Below, one piece after another: positions 25,669-36,202 of a stretch of DNA of 64,000 nucleotides. The notes beneath the pieces are model-generated. The model did no database searches, was not told the origin of the DNA, and saw only the letters and a program-made list of their open reading frames with translations. Position numbers and translations under genes: made by a program. The stretch's first letter is position 1. Each line of letters begins with the position of its first letter. This stretch comes from Planctomycetota bacterium (lineage in GTDB: Bacteria > Planctomycetota > Planctomycetia > Planctomycetales > Planctomycetaceae). The stretch spans positions 1 to 64,000 of the forward strand of contig JAEZFD010000007.1 in the NCBI GenBank assembly GCA_023417655.1, in the 5' to 3' direction.

Positions 25669-26586
25669 ATGTCCGAGACCGCACCACATCCTGTTCTCGA
25701 TTTTCACAGTCCTCGTCGTCCGGCGAACGAAGCGCTTCGGCAGCTTCGGCTCTGGCAGCAGAGTCTGTGCGACCATGTTCGCGACGGCTGGGCATCGCTG
25801 CTCGCCCGCCCTGTCCGGCTGGTGCCTGATCGGATTGAGCCGATTCAGTACTTCGCTGCGATGCAGCAACTTCCGGAAGACGGACTGGGGGTCTATTTCT
25901 CGATCGGCGAGTCGCTTCTGCCGTCGATGATGGTTTTCTCATCCCGACAGATTCAGGGGCTGCTGTCGGATTTGCTCGACCTTCCCGGTGGCAAGTGGCC
26001 TGCTCCGGCCCGTCTGACCGAGGTCGAAGATTCGATGCTGGAATTGCTCTTTCACAAGCTGGCAGACGCCATCAGTGAAGGCTGGCCCGGCGAAGACCGC
26101 ATTCCTTGCCGGTTTCTGGAGACAACCAACAAACCGCAGCGGACTCGTCTTTTCCCGATCGGGGCTCCCTTGCTACTGGTACGCCTGACTGTTGACTCCC
26201 GGTTCGGTCAGGATCCGTTGTTCTGGTTGCTTCAGAAGGAAGAAACCGAACGCACGCTGAGCTCGCAGATTGAAACGGATGCCAATGACGATGTCATGGC
26301 CAATGCGGATCTGGTTGCGATCACAGAGCGGATTCCACTGGATGTGGTTGTCGAACTCGGACGTGTCGAATTGACCATGTCCCAGGCTCATGACCTCGCG
26401 GTGGGTGATGTCCTCATTCTCGACCAGTTGGTGTCCCGGCCTCTGGTGGCAAGTGTTGAGGGAACCGCCAAATGGATCGGGAGTCCCTGCCGGATCGGCT
26501 CCCGTCAGGCCTTCGAGATCCGACAGTCATTGCAGGATCAACCGGCCAGTATGGCCCTGAACCTGTTCTCGGAATCCGAGAACTGA
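25669..26586 (+). CDS. fliM: flagellar motor switch protein FliM, short N-terminus
   Basis: A C-ring switch subunit. The 305 residues contain the FliM middle domain (PIQYFAAMQQLPEDGLGVYF, LLPSMMVFSSRQIQGLLSDL) and the C-terminal SpoA domain (IPLDVVVELGRVELTMSQAH, DLAVGDVLILDQ). Typical FliM begins with an LSQ-EIDALL peptide that binds phospho-CheY; this protein begins MSETAPHPVLDFHSPRRPAN and an in-frame TGA at 25627 with no ATG between excludes a longer form. Coupling to CheY may therefore differ. It is followed by fliN after 104 bp. Confidence 0.88.
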   Translation: MSETAPHPVLDFHSPRRPANEALRQLRLWQQSLCDHVRDGWASLLARPVRLVPDRIEPIQYFAAMQQLPEDGLGVYFSIGESLLPSMMVFSSRQIQGLLSDLLDLPGGKWPAPARLTEVEDSMLELLFHKLADAISEGWPGEDRIPCRFLETTNKPQRTRLFPIGAPLLLVRLTVDSRFGQDPLFWLLQKEETERTLSSQIETDANDDVMANADLVAITERIPLDVVVELGRVELTMSQAHDLAVGDVLILDQLVSRPLVASVEGTAKWIGSPCRIGSRQAFEIRQSLQDQPASMALNLFSESEN

Positions 26587-26690
26587 GCAGTGATTACTTT
26601 TTCGCTGGAAGATTTCAAGCCTGATCAGGCTGCATTTTACCGGCCTCTTCGTTCAGCTGTTTTCTGTGTCGGGTCGTGTAGGAGTTCGTC

Positions 26691-27071
26691 ATGATTCAAG
26701 ATTCATCAAGTCATCCCCCGGAGCCCGGTCCTGCGACCGTCTATCCGGTGGAATTCCCGGTCGCTGGTGGTCCGCAGCTCTCTGCAACGCGACTTCCGCT
26801 GAAACGATTTTACGACGTCAATATGTCGGTCTCAGTTGAACTGGGGCGGGCACATATGCCGATCGGTGAACTCCTGCATCTGTCCACCGGAGCCGTCATC
26901 CAGCTTGATCGCACGATCAGTCAGCCTGTCGACATCATCGCGCAGGGAGTCCGGCTGGCGCGAGGTGAAGTGGTCGTCGTGGATGATCGCTATGCCGTGC
27001 GAATCACAGAGATTGAATCCGCCGAATCACAGCCCCGCTCCGACTCACCGGAAACAATCATTAAGAGATGA
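26691..27071 (+). CDS. fliN: flagellar motor switch protein FliN
   Basis: The C-ring base subunit. Its 126 residues have a Pro/Ser-rich N-terminus and the SpoA domain: FYDVNMSVSVELGRAHMPIG, ELLHLSTGAVIQLDRTISQP and VRLARGEVVVVDDRYAVRIT, a near-textbook FliN C-terminal half. The stop overlaps the fliO start by 4 bp, suggesting coupled translation. Located between fliM and fliO as in many flagellar operons. Confidence 0.95.
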   Translation: MIQDSSSHPPEPGPATVYPVEFPVAGGPQLSATRLPLKRFYDVNMSVSVELGRAHMPIGELLHLSTGAVIQLDRTISQPVDIIAQGVRLARGEVVVVDDRYAVRITEIESAESQPRSDSPETIIKR

Positions 27072-27811
27072 GCTACTCCTCCGCGAACTTCTGGATTCTG
27101 CTGATGGCCCTCCTCGGAACGATTACCGTTCCAGCGAATGCGGCAGAGCAAGACCGCGCGGCGGGATCTTCGGCGGGGACAGAATTCGCATTTGAAGGAA
27201 ACCCGTTCTCCACCGAGCCGCCGCTCAGTCCTGTGGCGAACCCTGTGGTTCCGGCTGGTTTCCTCTCGTTCGAAGCAAAGTCTCGCCCGATCGCTCAGGC
27301 ATCAGCAGAGACTCAGGCATCGACGAAGACATTGGATGAGACAGCAGCATCGACCGCAACCGTTGTTTCACGGGCGACGAATGCACAGGAGCAGCGGGAC
27401 ATAGCAAGAGAAGAGTGGCGTGAATCGCTGATGAAGCAGAGCCAGGATGGCGAGTCGGATCGTGATTCACTGACCGCGGAACTGTTCAGCGTGGTTCGCT
27501 GGACGATTGTCGCACTGGTGGTCACCGGGATCTGTGCATTTGGTTTGAAGAAGGTTCCCGCATTTAACCGACCGCCGGTGGCCGGGGCCAGAATGACGAT
27601 TGTTGAGTCCCTCTCCCTGGGACGGCATCAGGTATTGAATCTGGTTCAGGCCGGGGGAGAACGTTTTCTGGTGGCATCTGATCCCGGTGGGATTCGGGCT
27701 GTCACCTTGCTTCCGAACTGGCCATCACATCCTGAAGACGCCGACCTGACTGGTCCACAGATTCAGATCCCCTCTGCTACTACTGAGTTTTTCCCCTCGC
27801 GAGTCGCCTGA
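27068..27811 (+). CDS. fliO: flagellar biosynthesis protein FliO
   Basis: A membrane protein that assists assembly of the FliP export-gate core. The 247 residues begin with a signal-like segment (SANFWILLMALLGTITVPANA), then a long hydrophilic Ala/Thr/Ser-rich stretch. A transmembrane helix lies at about 141-158 (WTIVALVVTGICAFGLKK). The FliO cytoplasmic motif is MTIVESLSLGRHQVLNLVQA followed by GGERFLVASDPGGIRAV. The N-terminal region is longer than in enteric FliO. Position between fliN and fliP is the canonical order, and it overlaps fliN by 4 bp. Confidence 0.88.
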   Translation: MSYSSANFWILLMALLGTITVPANAAEQDRAAGSSAGTEFAFEGNPFSTEPPLSPVANPVVPAGFLSFEAKSRPIAQASAETQASTKTLDETAASTATVVSRATNAQEQRDIAREEWRESLMKQSQDGESDRDSLTAELFSVVRWTIVALVVTGICAFGLKKVPAFNRPPVAGARMTIVESLSLGRHQVLNLVQAGGERFLVASDPGGIRAVTLLPNWPSHPEDADLTGPQIQIPSATTEFFPSRVA

Positions 27812-27846
27812 CTCTCCATCCCTCCGTTCTCAATGTCACGGATGAC

Positions 27847-28524
27847 ATGAACGATCCCACGGTCTTCTCCCGGATTCTTGAATCGCCGGCATATCAGGAA
27901 CTGTCGCCTCAACTGAAGGTGGCATTGTTCCTCGGCATGCTGACGTTCCTGACTTCGGCGCTGGTCACCATGACCGCGTTCACGCGAATCGTGATCGTGC
28001 TGTCATTCATCCGTCGCGCGCTCTCCACTCAGGAGATTCCCCCGACTCAGGTGATTGTCGGTCTTGCCATGTTCCTGACGATGTTCGTCATGGCTCCGAC
28101 CTTCCATGAGATCGAAAGCCGTGCGGTCGTGCCGTATCTGGACCAGACGATTAGCGGAGCCCAAGCCTGGAATGCGGGTTCTGCGGCACTCAAGTCATTC
28201 ATGTTAAAGCAGACCCGCAAGGAAGATCTCGGGCTCTTCGTCGAGTTGTCAGGTGCGTCGACTGCGATCACGGAAGAATCAATTCCCATGACGACGCTGA
28301 TTCCAGCGTTCGTGATCAGCGAACTGAAAACGTCGTTCATCATGGGCTTCTGTCTGTACCTCCCCTTCGTGCTGATCGATCTGGTGATGTCCGTCATCCT
28401 GATGGCACTGGGGATGATGATGATGCCTCCGGTCGTGGTCTCGACTCCCTGCAAGATTCTGCTGTTTGTTCTCGTCGATGGATGGCATCTGATCGCCCGG
28501 GCATTGAGCCTGAGCTTTGGTTGA
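27847..28524 (+). CDS. fliP: flagellar export gate protein FliP
   Basis: The core export-gate subunit in the inner membrane. The 225 residues show the hallmark TAFTRIVIVLSFIRRAL, QEIPPTQVIVGLAMFLTMFV, KSFMLKQTRKEDLGLF, IPAFVISELKTSFIMGF and ALGMMMMPPVVVSTPCKILL with FVLVDGWHLIARAL. Four membrane helices are visible. The cleavable signal peptide of enteric FliP is absent: the protein begins MNDPTVFSRILESPAYQELS. The usual partners fliQ, fliR and flhB do not follow; flhA does. Confidence 0.96.
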   Translation: MNDPTVFSRILESPAYQELSPQLKVALFLGMLTFLTSALVTMTAFTRIVIVLSFIRRALSTQEIPPTQVIVGLAMFLTMFVMAPTFHEIESRAVVPYLDQTISGAQAWNAGSAALKSFMLKQTRKEDLGLFVELSGASTAITEESIPMTTLIPAFVISELKTSFIMGFCLYLPFVLIDLVMSVILMALGMMMMPPVVVSTPCKILLFVLVDGWHLIARALSLSFG

Positions 28525-28594
28525 CAACAGATCCTCAACCGAACTGATTGAATTTTCCTTTGCATCGTTCTGACGATTTCTTAGTGCGCGGGCA

Positions 28595-30724
<2,130 letters not shown>

Positions 30725-30754
30725 TCTCATTTCATTGAAAAACAATAAACTACG

Positions 30755-30988
30755 ATGTCTCGATCAACTTTATCCCGATCTCCAGGACGACGTCAGGCTC
30801 GCCCGCCGCTGGCCGCAGCTATGGGATTGCTGGTGAGCTGCGGGGTCACGCTGATTGGCGTTGTCAGCGGATTGTCGCCGGATGTGATTTTGATGCGGAC
30901 CTGCATTGCCGGAGCGTTGACCGTTGTGTCGGCCTCGTGCGTGATGGCCTATTGGAAGATGATCTCGCCTCCGCGCGAAGAAGACTAG
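30755..30988 (+). CDS. small two-helix membrane protein
   Basis: 77 residues: a basic N-terminus (SRSTLSRSPGRRQARPP), a helix at about 19-39 (AAAMGLLVSCGVTLIGVVSG) and a second at about 48-67 (CIAGALTVVSASCVMAYWKM), ending in a charged tail PPREED. Positive residues at the start suggest N-in, C-in topology. I recognise no family. It lies 30 bp after flhA and before fliA in the same direction, so it is probably expressed with the flagellar block. A role in export or motor assembly is a guess from position. Confidence 0.6.
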   Translation: MSRSTLSRSPGRRQARPPLAAAMGLLVSCGVTLIGVVSGLSPDVILMRTCIAGALTVVSASCVMAYWKMISPPREED

Positions 30989-31143
30989 GCGTCCGAAACG
31001 TCCAGCACAGATTGACAGGTCGAAAATGCACTGACTCAGCTGCTGACAGACACTTCAGAATCACTTCGAACTGAGACGACAGAGAGGAAATCGCCGTCAT
31101 CAGGCGTTCAGGGACGAACGTCGGCACAGGGCATCGGGATCGC

Positions 31144-31926
31144 ATGGAAGCAGCCGTTAAAGCCTATCAAAGCGTCACGCAAAAGGAGTTCCGGGACAGA
31201 CTTGTCTTGGAGCATCTGGGACTGGTGCGCCATGTCCTCGGTCGTGTCGTTGCCGGACTGCCGTCGATGATTGATGTCGATAACCTCGATTCCGCTGGCG
31301 TCGTCGGGCTGGTCGAAGCTGCCGCTCAATTCGATCCGTCGCAAGGAGTCGCGTTCGCGACATTCGCCTATCACCGGGTGCGAGGATCCATCCTTGATGA
31401 ACTCCGTCGCAACTGCCCGCTGCCGCAACACGTCCTCGAACGGTGGAATCAGATCAAATCCGCCTGGGATGCCATGGGAGAACATGCGACTCCCGCCGCT
31501 GTTGCCGCCGCCTGCCAGTTGAGCGAAGAAGAAGTTGAGAGCTGCTTCTCGGCAATTCGCTTCACGCAGCCGACGGTCTGGGAGGAACATCTCCTTGAAC
31601 ATCATCGCGCCACCTCTGGTGAGGATGACCCTGCCGAGCAACTTGACGCGAATGAGGAGACCCGACTGCTGGCGGATGCGATCGAGCGTCTTCCCAGTCG
31701 AATGCGTACAGCGCTGACGCTCTATTACCTCGACGATCTCCGCATGGCCGAAATCGGGGCCGTTCTGAATCTCTCGGAATCCCGGGTCTCCCGATTGATT
31801 GCCGAATCGCAACTCCGGCTGAAGAACATTCTGGATGCCATGCGAGAGGCAGGGACGACCTGCAAGACACCCATCCCGCCGCCACACGCGGCGCAGCTGA
31901 AAACACGTGAAGGAAGTCATCGATGA
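31144..31926 (+). CDS. fliA: flagellar sigma factor sigma-28 family
   Basis: Directs transcription of late flagellar genes. The 260 residues have sigma region 2 (LVLEHLGLVRHVLGRVVAGL, DVDNLDSAGVVGLVEAAAQF and GVAFATFAYHRVRGSILDEL, the -10 recognition helix), region 3, and region 4 (AIERLPSRMRTALTLYYLDD with MAEIGAVLNLSESRVSRLIA) with its helix-turn-helix. The RGSILDELR block is diagnostic of FliA/WhiG. Its stop overlaps the next start as ATGA. No anti-sigma factor FlgM is visible here. The C-terminal tail (PIPPPHAAQLKTREGSHR) is an unusual extension. Confidence 0.95.
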   Translation: MEAAVKAYQSVTQKEFRDRLVLEHLGLVRHVLGRVVAGLPSMIDVDNLDSAGVVGLVEAAAQFDPSQGVAFATFAYHRVRGSILDELRRNCPLPQHVLERWNQIKSAWDAMGEHATPAAVAAACQLSEEEVESCFSAIRFTQPTVWEEHLLEHHRATSGEDDPAEQLDANEETRLLADAIERLPSRMRTALTLYYLDDLRMAEIGAVLNLSESRVSRLIAESQLRLKNILDAMREAGTTCKTPIPPPHAAQLKTREGSHR

Positions 31927-32180
31927 GTCGAACCTACGACGGCAGCCCGATTCTCTCTGGAGATCAGATTCGGGTGTCCACTCAGCCGCGTGTGATCGCG
32001 GAGAGGCCGCACTCCCAACATTCCAAGCCGAAAGTCACGTTCAAACGGGAAGGTGACGTGATCAAGGAAATTCATGTTCTCTGCGGGTGTGGAGAAGAGA
32101 TCGTTCTTGAATGCGATTACCCAGCTTCAGGAGTGGCAGTTCCTCCCAGGCCTGCGGTCAAACCGGTTTTAGCACGATGA
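31923..32180 (+). CDS. small protein with CGC motif, coupled to fliA
   Basis: 85 residues, starting in the fliA stop (ATGA overlap), so very likely co-translated. The N-terminal half is polar and Ser/Arg/His rich. The C-terminal half is a compact motif: TFKREGDVIKEIHVLCGCGE followed by EIVLECDYP, with three Cys (CGC...C) that could bind zinc. Not a recognised family to me. Coupling to the sigma factor makes a regulatory or assembly role plausible, for example as a small FliA partner, but no FlgM-like features are present. Confidence 0.65.
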   Translation: MSRTYDGSPILSGDQIRVSTQPRVIAERPHSQHSKPKVTFKREGDVIKEIHVLCGCGEEIVLECDYPASGVAVPPRPAVKPVLAR

Positions 32181-32277
32181 TCCGGTGTGACCGGCTGGAA
32201 GTGTGACTCCTTCCAGAACGAATTGAATTCTCGACTCTGATTGAACCAGTTGTTTTGTTCAGGACTGATGGTGTTTC

Positions 32278-33090
32278 ATGGCCATGTCAATATCCCGACG
32301 ACTGACCGCGGCAGGGCTGCTGGGAGCCACCGGCCTGTGGGGCTGTCAGACGGTCTCTGGACCCAGCACCACGGCGTCCCGTCAAACGACGATTCCGGCT
32401 CTGTCCGGGGCTCATGTTCCTCCATTGCCGAATTCGGTGGCCAGTTCTGAAATCGAGGACCAGAAGCTTCCGACAGTCATGTCAGAATCGATTCCTCCCA
32501 TTGCCAGCACGAGTCTCTCAGGGCCTCCCCCGTTTCCAACAGAATCCCGACCAGCGATCCCCGCCCCACCTCGAACTCTGACAGAAGCACTCGGTGCGGA
32601 CGCAAGTGGCCCGGAACCAGCTCGCACAGGCTCAAAGGTCATCGCTTCGGCCGCTCATTTCGAGTCGGAAGTTGTGATGGAGCAGTGGAAGCCGACCCCA
32701 TCGAGTGGTCGCTCCCGAGCGTCGGGAATCTCAGTTACCCCCGTCGCGAACTGGGTCCAGGCAGGGTGTGCGCCCGTCTCGAAAGAGAACGTGGGTCCGA
32801 CGGATCCAGTGAGTGAGCTGGAATCCCGCGTGAACGCTGTTGAAGAACAACTCTCTTCAGCACGGAACGACATGAAGACCGTGCATCAGACTCTCAAGGT
32901 TTCAGAAGATCGAATCGGTGAATTGAGCAGGGAGCTTTCCCACTGGCAACGAGAGACAAAGCGTCTGGAGTCGGAAATGCGAGCCCAGCAGCAGGCCGAC
33001 CTCAAATCGCTGGACGAGCTGACAGCGGCGGTCAATGTCCTCATCGAGAAGCAGCGACTGGCTCAGACGCGGAATGGAGAAGTTCGATGA
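32278..33090 (+). CDS. coiled-coil lipoprotein downstream of fliA
   Basis: 270 residues. The signal peptide MAMSISRRLTAAGLLGATGL ends in the lipobox LWGC with C23 as the likely lipid site. A Pro/Ser-rich low-complexity stretch (about 25-170) follows, then a C-terminal coiled coil (about 180-265: SELESRVNAVEEQLSSARND, RELSHWQRETKRLESEMRAQ). No catalytic motif. The stop overlaps the next lipoprotein start as ATGA. Together the pair follows the flagellar sigma factor, so they may form an envelope structure used with the flagellum; this is inference. Confidence 0.7.
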   Translation: MAMSISRRLTAAGLLGATGLWGCQTVSGPSTTASRQTTIPALSGAHVPPLPNSVASSEIEDQKLPTVMSESIPPIASTSLSGPPPFPTESRPAIPAPPRTLTEALGADASGPEPARTGSKVIASAAHFESEVVMEQWKPTPSSGRSRASGISVTPVANWVQAGCAPVSKENVGPTDPVSELESRVNAVEEQLSSARNDMKTVHQTLKVSEDRIGELSRELSHWQRETKRLESEMRAQQQADLKSLDELTAAVNVLIEKQRLAQTRNGEVR

Positions 33091-33785
33091 CAGAGCCGTT
33101 GCCAGATCATACGCTCTATCGACCAACACGGCGCGGCCTGCTGCAGCAGTTGGCCTTTGGGGGGCTGCTGTGTCTGCTGCCACAGACTGGATGTCACGGA
33201 ATTCTCTCCCGAAAAGAGAAATGTCCCGTCACGGAATGCCCTCCTGGCGAAGTCATCGTCCCGACCCCGCGACGTGTCTTCGTGTTAGAGACCACGCCGC
33301 CTGAAAGGTGTATCGGAGGCGCTCCTCATCAGTTCGTTCTGGAAGTTGTGGCTGCACTGAATCAACACCCGGGCTGCAATGCAATCCTGTTGCCGCCTAC
33401 GGTGAATCTGGAAGAGATGATCCGGATGAAGTCCGGAGCTTCTGAGGGAGAGATGCGGGTCCCGATGGAACCGGATTCTGCACTTGAGGAGATCCTGCTG
33501 ATTAACGTCCTCGAGGTCCTCCCCTTTCGACCAATGAGATTGCAGGCCATCATCGAGCGACGGCACCTTTTCGACGGCACACTGATTTCCCGAAACACAC
33601 GGACCTGGAACGCCCCTGCGGACTGTGAGCCGCAAGGTCCAAGCAAGTTCAATCGATTTAGGCTTTGGCATCCGCCGCCATTGGCAGCCATTGAGTCAAA
33701 GGAGATGGATCGATTAAGTCCGCACACCTTTATGAAGAATATCGCAAACGAAATTGCTGTGGAAATCGTGGCACGACCGGTCTGA
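33087..33785 (+). CDS. second lipoprotein with twin-Arg N-terminus
   Basis: 232 residues. The N-terminus TRRGLLQQLAFGGLLCLLPQ ends in TGC, giving a lipobox with C36 and a twin Arg before the hydrophobic core, so Tat or Sec export are both possible. The body has two Cys-containing segments (EKCPVTECPPG) and an alternating strand-like pattern (RRVFVLETTPPERCIGGAPH, EEILLINVLEVLPFRPMRLQ) that resembles proteins in which a periplasmic strand is threaded, but I recognise no family. Translationally coupled to the lipoprotein upstream. It ends the plus-strand flagellar-linked block. Envelope role inferred. Confidence 0.65.
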   Translation: MTEPLPDHTLYRPTRRGLLQQLAFGGLLCLLPQTGCHGILSRKEKCPVTECPPGEVIVPTPRRVFVLETTPPERCIGGAPHQFVLEVVAALNQHPGCNAILLPPTVNLEEMIRMKSGASEGEMRVPMEPDSALEEILLINVLEVLPFRPMRLQAIIERRHLFDGTLISRNTRTWNAPADCEPQGPSKFNRFRLWHPPPLAAIESKEMDRLSPHTFMKNIANEIAVEIVARPV

Positions 33786-33834
33786 TTTCATCTCCCCTTT
33801 GTAAGTAAGCGGTATAAGTAAAGTAGGTCGGCTA

Positions 33835-33892
33835 GGTACTTCCGATGTTCCATCGGATGACCGCCTTCTCGCGAAACGACTTTAGGAGTACC
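33835..33892 (+). promoter_or_regulatory. structured leader enclosing the crcB ribosome binding site
   Basis: GGTACT (33835-33840) can pair with AGTACC (33887-33892), which overlaps the AGGAG ribosome binding site at 33884-33888. The 5' arm runs directly into a perfect 7-bp hairpin TCCGATG-TTC-CATCGGA (33841-33857). The fold would occlude translation initiation of crcB. It does not match the fluoride riboswitch consensus as I know it. Confidence 0.4.
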
Positions 33893-33898
33893 GATTTT

Positions 33899-34300
33899 AT
33901 GAATGGGCCACCAGACAACTTCGTTCGAATTGCACTTATCTTTGCACTCGGCGGCTTGGGAGCACTGAGCCGATACGGCCTCGGTGGATACATCCAGCGC
34001 CTCTTCGGAGGAACGTTCCCCGTCGGTACAGTGGTGGTCAATCTCATTGGCTGCTTGCTGTTCGCCTTCGTCTCCACACTTGCGGTCGAACGTCGCTTCA
34101 TCAGCCATGAAACGCAACTCGTCGTTCTGACAGGCTTCATGGGAGCCTTCACGACGTTCTCAACATTCGCTTATGACACCCATGTGTTGATCCACACCGA
34201 TGGCTGGGATTGGGGACTATTGAACGTCGGAGTTCAATGTATCGGCGGCCTATTGGCCGTCGCAGTCGGAATCATGCTTGGCCGCTATATGCCTGCCTGA
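33899..34300 (+). CDS. crcB: fluoride exporter FluC/CrcB
   Basis: A small fluoride channel that forms dual-topology dimers in the inner membrane and protects against fluoride. The 133 residues (ATG 33899, AGGAG upstream) have four helices. Signatures are GGLGALSRYGLGGYIQ, FPVGTVVVNLIGCLLFAFVS (the pore Asn in TVVVNLIG), TGFMGAFTTFSTFAYD (the GxxGxxTTFSTF box with the Phe box and central sodium site) and a last helix QCIGGLLAVAVGIMLGR. The frame could start at 33845, but the shorter start gives normal length. Its leader can fold over the ribosome binding site. Confidence 0.95.
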   Translation: MNGPPDNFVRIALIFALGGLGALSRYGLGGYIQRLFGGTFPVGTVVVNLIGCLLFAFVSTLAVERRFISHETQLVVLTGFMGAFTTFSTFAYDTHVLIHTDGWDWGLLNVGVQCIGGLLAVAVGIMLGRYMPA

Positions 34301-34524
34301 TCCGTCACTGAGTCCTTTGGAACTTGATGCTGCGTTGAGAATGTGAACTTCGTGTGAAGCACGACGTTACATCAGCGGTCCGGAGCGGAGTTGTGAAAAA
34401 CCGGTGAAGTCCAATCCGTGACGAAGGACACCGGTTTCTGAATTCGCTAGATTCGGTTGATGCAGCAAGCCTGCGGAGCCAGATTGCGCCCACCCGGATT
34501 GTGCCCACACAGCATTGAGAGTCA

Positions 34525-36126
34525 ATGATGAAGCACTCGTCGTCCCCCCTGTCCGTCGGTCCCTTCGCTCAACGTCTGCGTCATTGCGACAGAAGACAGT
34601 TTCTTCAGGCCTCAGCCATTCTCAGCGCATGGCCGTTTCTGAATCGCCGCCGCAGCGAAGCTGCCGAGCGAGCGGTCAAGCTCCAGGGAAATCCATTTCA
34701 GTTAGGTGTTGCCTCAGGTGATCCCACGCATGACGGTATTGTGCTGTGGACTCGATTGGCCGTCGACCCGTTGAACGGGGGGGGCATGCCGCAGGATGAT
34801 CTGCCGGTGAAATGGGTCGTCGCGACAGATGAGAAGTTGAAGAATGTTGTCCGCTCAGGGACGGCAACTGCACAGCATGACTGGGCGCACTCCGTGCACG
34901 TCGAAGTCGATGGACTTCAGCCGGATCGTGTCTATTGGTATCAGTTCTACGCGGCAGGAGAAGCGAGTCCCCTGGCTCGCACCCGCACGGCGCCGGCTCC
35001 CGGTGTCTCTCTGCAGCACTTTCGATTCGCGTTTGCTTCCTGTCAGCACTGGGAAGCTGGTCTCTTCACTGCGTATGACCATATGAGTCGTGAAGACCTG
35101 CGGGTCGTCTTCCACCTCGGGGATTACATTTATGAAGGAAAAGAGGGGAACAGTAAGGTCCGAAAACATATTGGTCCGGAGATCGAAACACTGGAGCAAT
35201 ACCGCAACCGGCATGCACTCTATAAGACTGACGCGTTCCTGCAGGCGACGCACAACGCGTTTCCCTTTGTCGTCACTTGGGACGACCATGAATTCGAGAA
35301 CAACTGCGCAGGTGCGATTTCGGAAGATCCAGGCGTCAGTGCTGCCGACTTTTTAAAACGCCGGGCGAATGCCTATAAGGCCTATTATGAGCATATGCCC
35401 ATTCGGAGCTCGACGCTTCCGAAGGGACCCGATATGCAGCTGTATCGGACTGTGAATTTCGGTTCACTGATCCGCTTTAATATTCTGGATACGCGTCAAT
35501 ACCGCTCGGATCAGCCGTGTGGAGACCGGAACAAAGCTCCGTGCGAGGGCGTCTTCGATCCTCAGGCGACCATGTTGGGGCAGGCTCAGGAAGCCTGGCT
35601 GCAGAAGGAGATTTCGCAGAGTCGGGCTCAATGGAATGTATTGGCTCAGCAGGTGATGATCGCCCGCGTTGATCGTGATCCAGACCCTGACAAGATTGCA
35701 TGGAGCATGGACCAGTGGGGAGGTTATGACGTCCCCCGCTCTCGCCTGCTGAAGTTTCTCGATGACTCCAGAGTGTCGAATCCGGTCGTGTTGACAGGTG
35801 ATATTCACTCAAACTGGGTGAACGACCTGAAGGCCGATTTCGATCAGCCGAATTCGAAAACGATTGCAACTGAGTTTGTCGCGACCTCAATCAGTTCTGG
35901 CGGAGACGGGAGTGACACCCGTAAAGATACGCCGGGCGTCCTGCGAGATAATCCGTTTGTGAAGTTCTTCAACGCACAACGGGGATATGTCAGCTGTGAG
36001 GTGACGCCGAACGAATGGAAGTCCGACTACCAGGTCGTCGAGTACGTCAGTAAGCCCGGAGCGCCTCTCATTACGAAAGCCTCGTTTATCGTCGAGAATG
36101 GGCGGCCCGGGGCTGAAAAGGTCTGA
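34525..36126 (+). CDS. phoD: PhoD-type alkaline phosphatase, Tat-exported
   Basis: A secreted phosphodiesterase/phosphomonoesterase (Ca/Fe-dependent) for phosphate acquisition. The 533 residues begin with a Tat signal (CDRRQFLQASAILSAWPFL). An N-terminal Fn3-like PhoD_N segment (FQLGVASGDPTHDGIVLWTR) follows, then the metallophosphatase domain: FAFASCQHW, FHLGDYIYEG, WDDHEFENN, NILDTRQYRSDQPCG and VVLTGDIHSNW, which supply the metal ligands. Length matches the PhoD family. Phosphate-starvation control is likely but no Pho box was identified. It converges on the DUF4159 gene with a strong hairpin between. Confidence 0.93.
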   Translation: MMKHSSSPLSVGPFAQRLRHCDRRQFLQASAILSAWPFLNRRRSEAAERAVKLQGNPFQLGVASGDPTHDGIVLWTRLAVDPLNGGGMPQDDLPVKWVVATDEKLKNVVRSGTATAQHDWAHSVHVEVDGLQPDRVYWYQFYAAGEASPLARTRTAPAPGVSLQHFRFAFASCQHWEAGLFTAYDHMSREDLRVVFHLGDYIYEGKEGNSKVRKHIGPEIETLEQYRNRHALYKTDAFLQATHNAFPFVVTWDDHEFENNCAGAISEDPGVSAADFLKRRANAYKAYYEHMPIRSSTLPKGPDMQLYRTVNFGSLIRFNILDTRQYRSDQPCGDRNKAPCEGVFDPQATMLGQAQEAWLQKEISQSRAQWNVLAQQVMIARVDRDPDPDKIAWSMDQWGGYDVPRSRLLKFLDDSRVSNPVVLTGDIHSNWVNDLKADFDQPNSKTIATEFVATSISSGGDGSDTRKDTPGVLRDNPFVKFFNAQRGYVSCEVTPNEWKSDYQVVEYVSKPGAPLITKASFIVENGRPGAEKV

Positions 36127-36141
36127 TCGTTTGCGGAAACT

Positions 36142-36178
36142 CAGGCTTCGCCGTTGCTATCGACAGCGGCGAAGCCTG
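36142..36178. terminator. bidirectional hairpin between phoD and DUF4159 gene
   Basis: A perfect 12-bp stem, CAGGCTTCGCCG (36142-36153) and CGGCGAAGCCTG (36167-36178), with a 13-base loop, 16 bp after the phoD stop and 25 bp from the stop of the convergent gene. No T-run on either side. Confidence 0.65.
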
Positions 36179-36202
36179 CACCGATTCAATATTGGATGGT
36201 GT

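Noticed and set aside
33786..33898. fluoride riboswitch
   Set aside because: The conserved GGNGATG and downstream pseudoknot partner are not found as expected; recorded instead as an unassigned structured leader.
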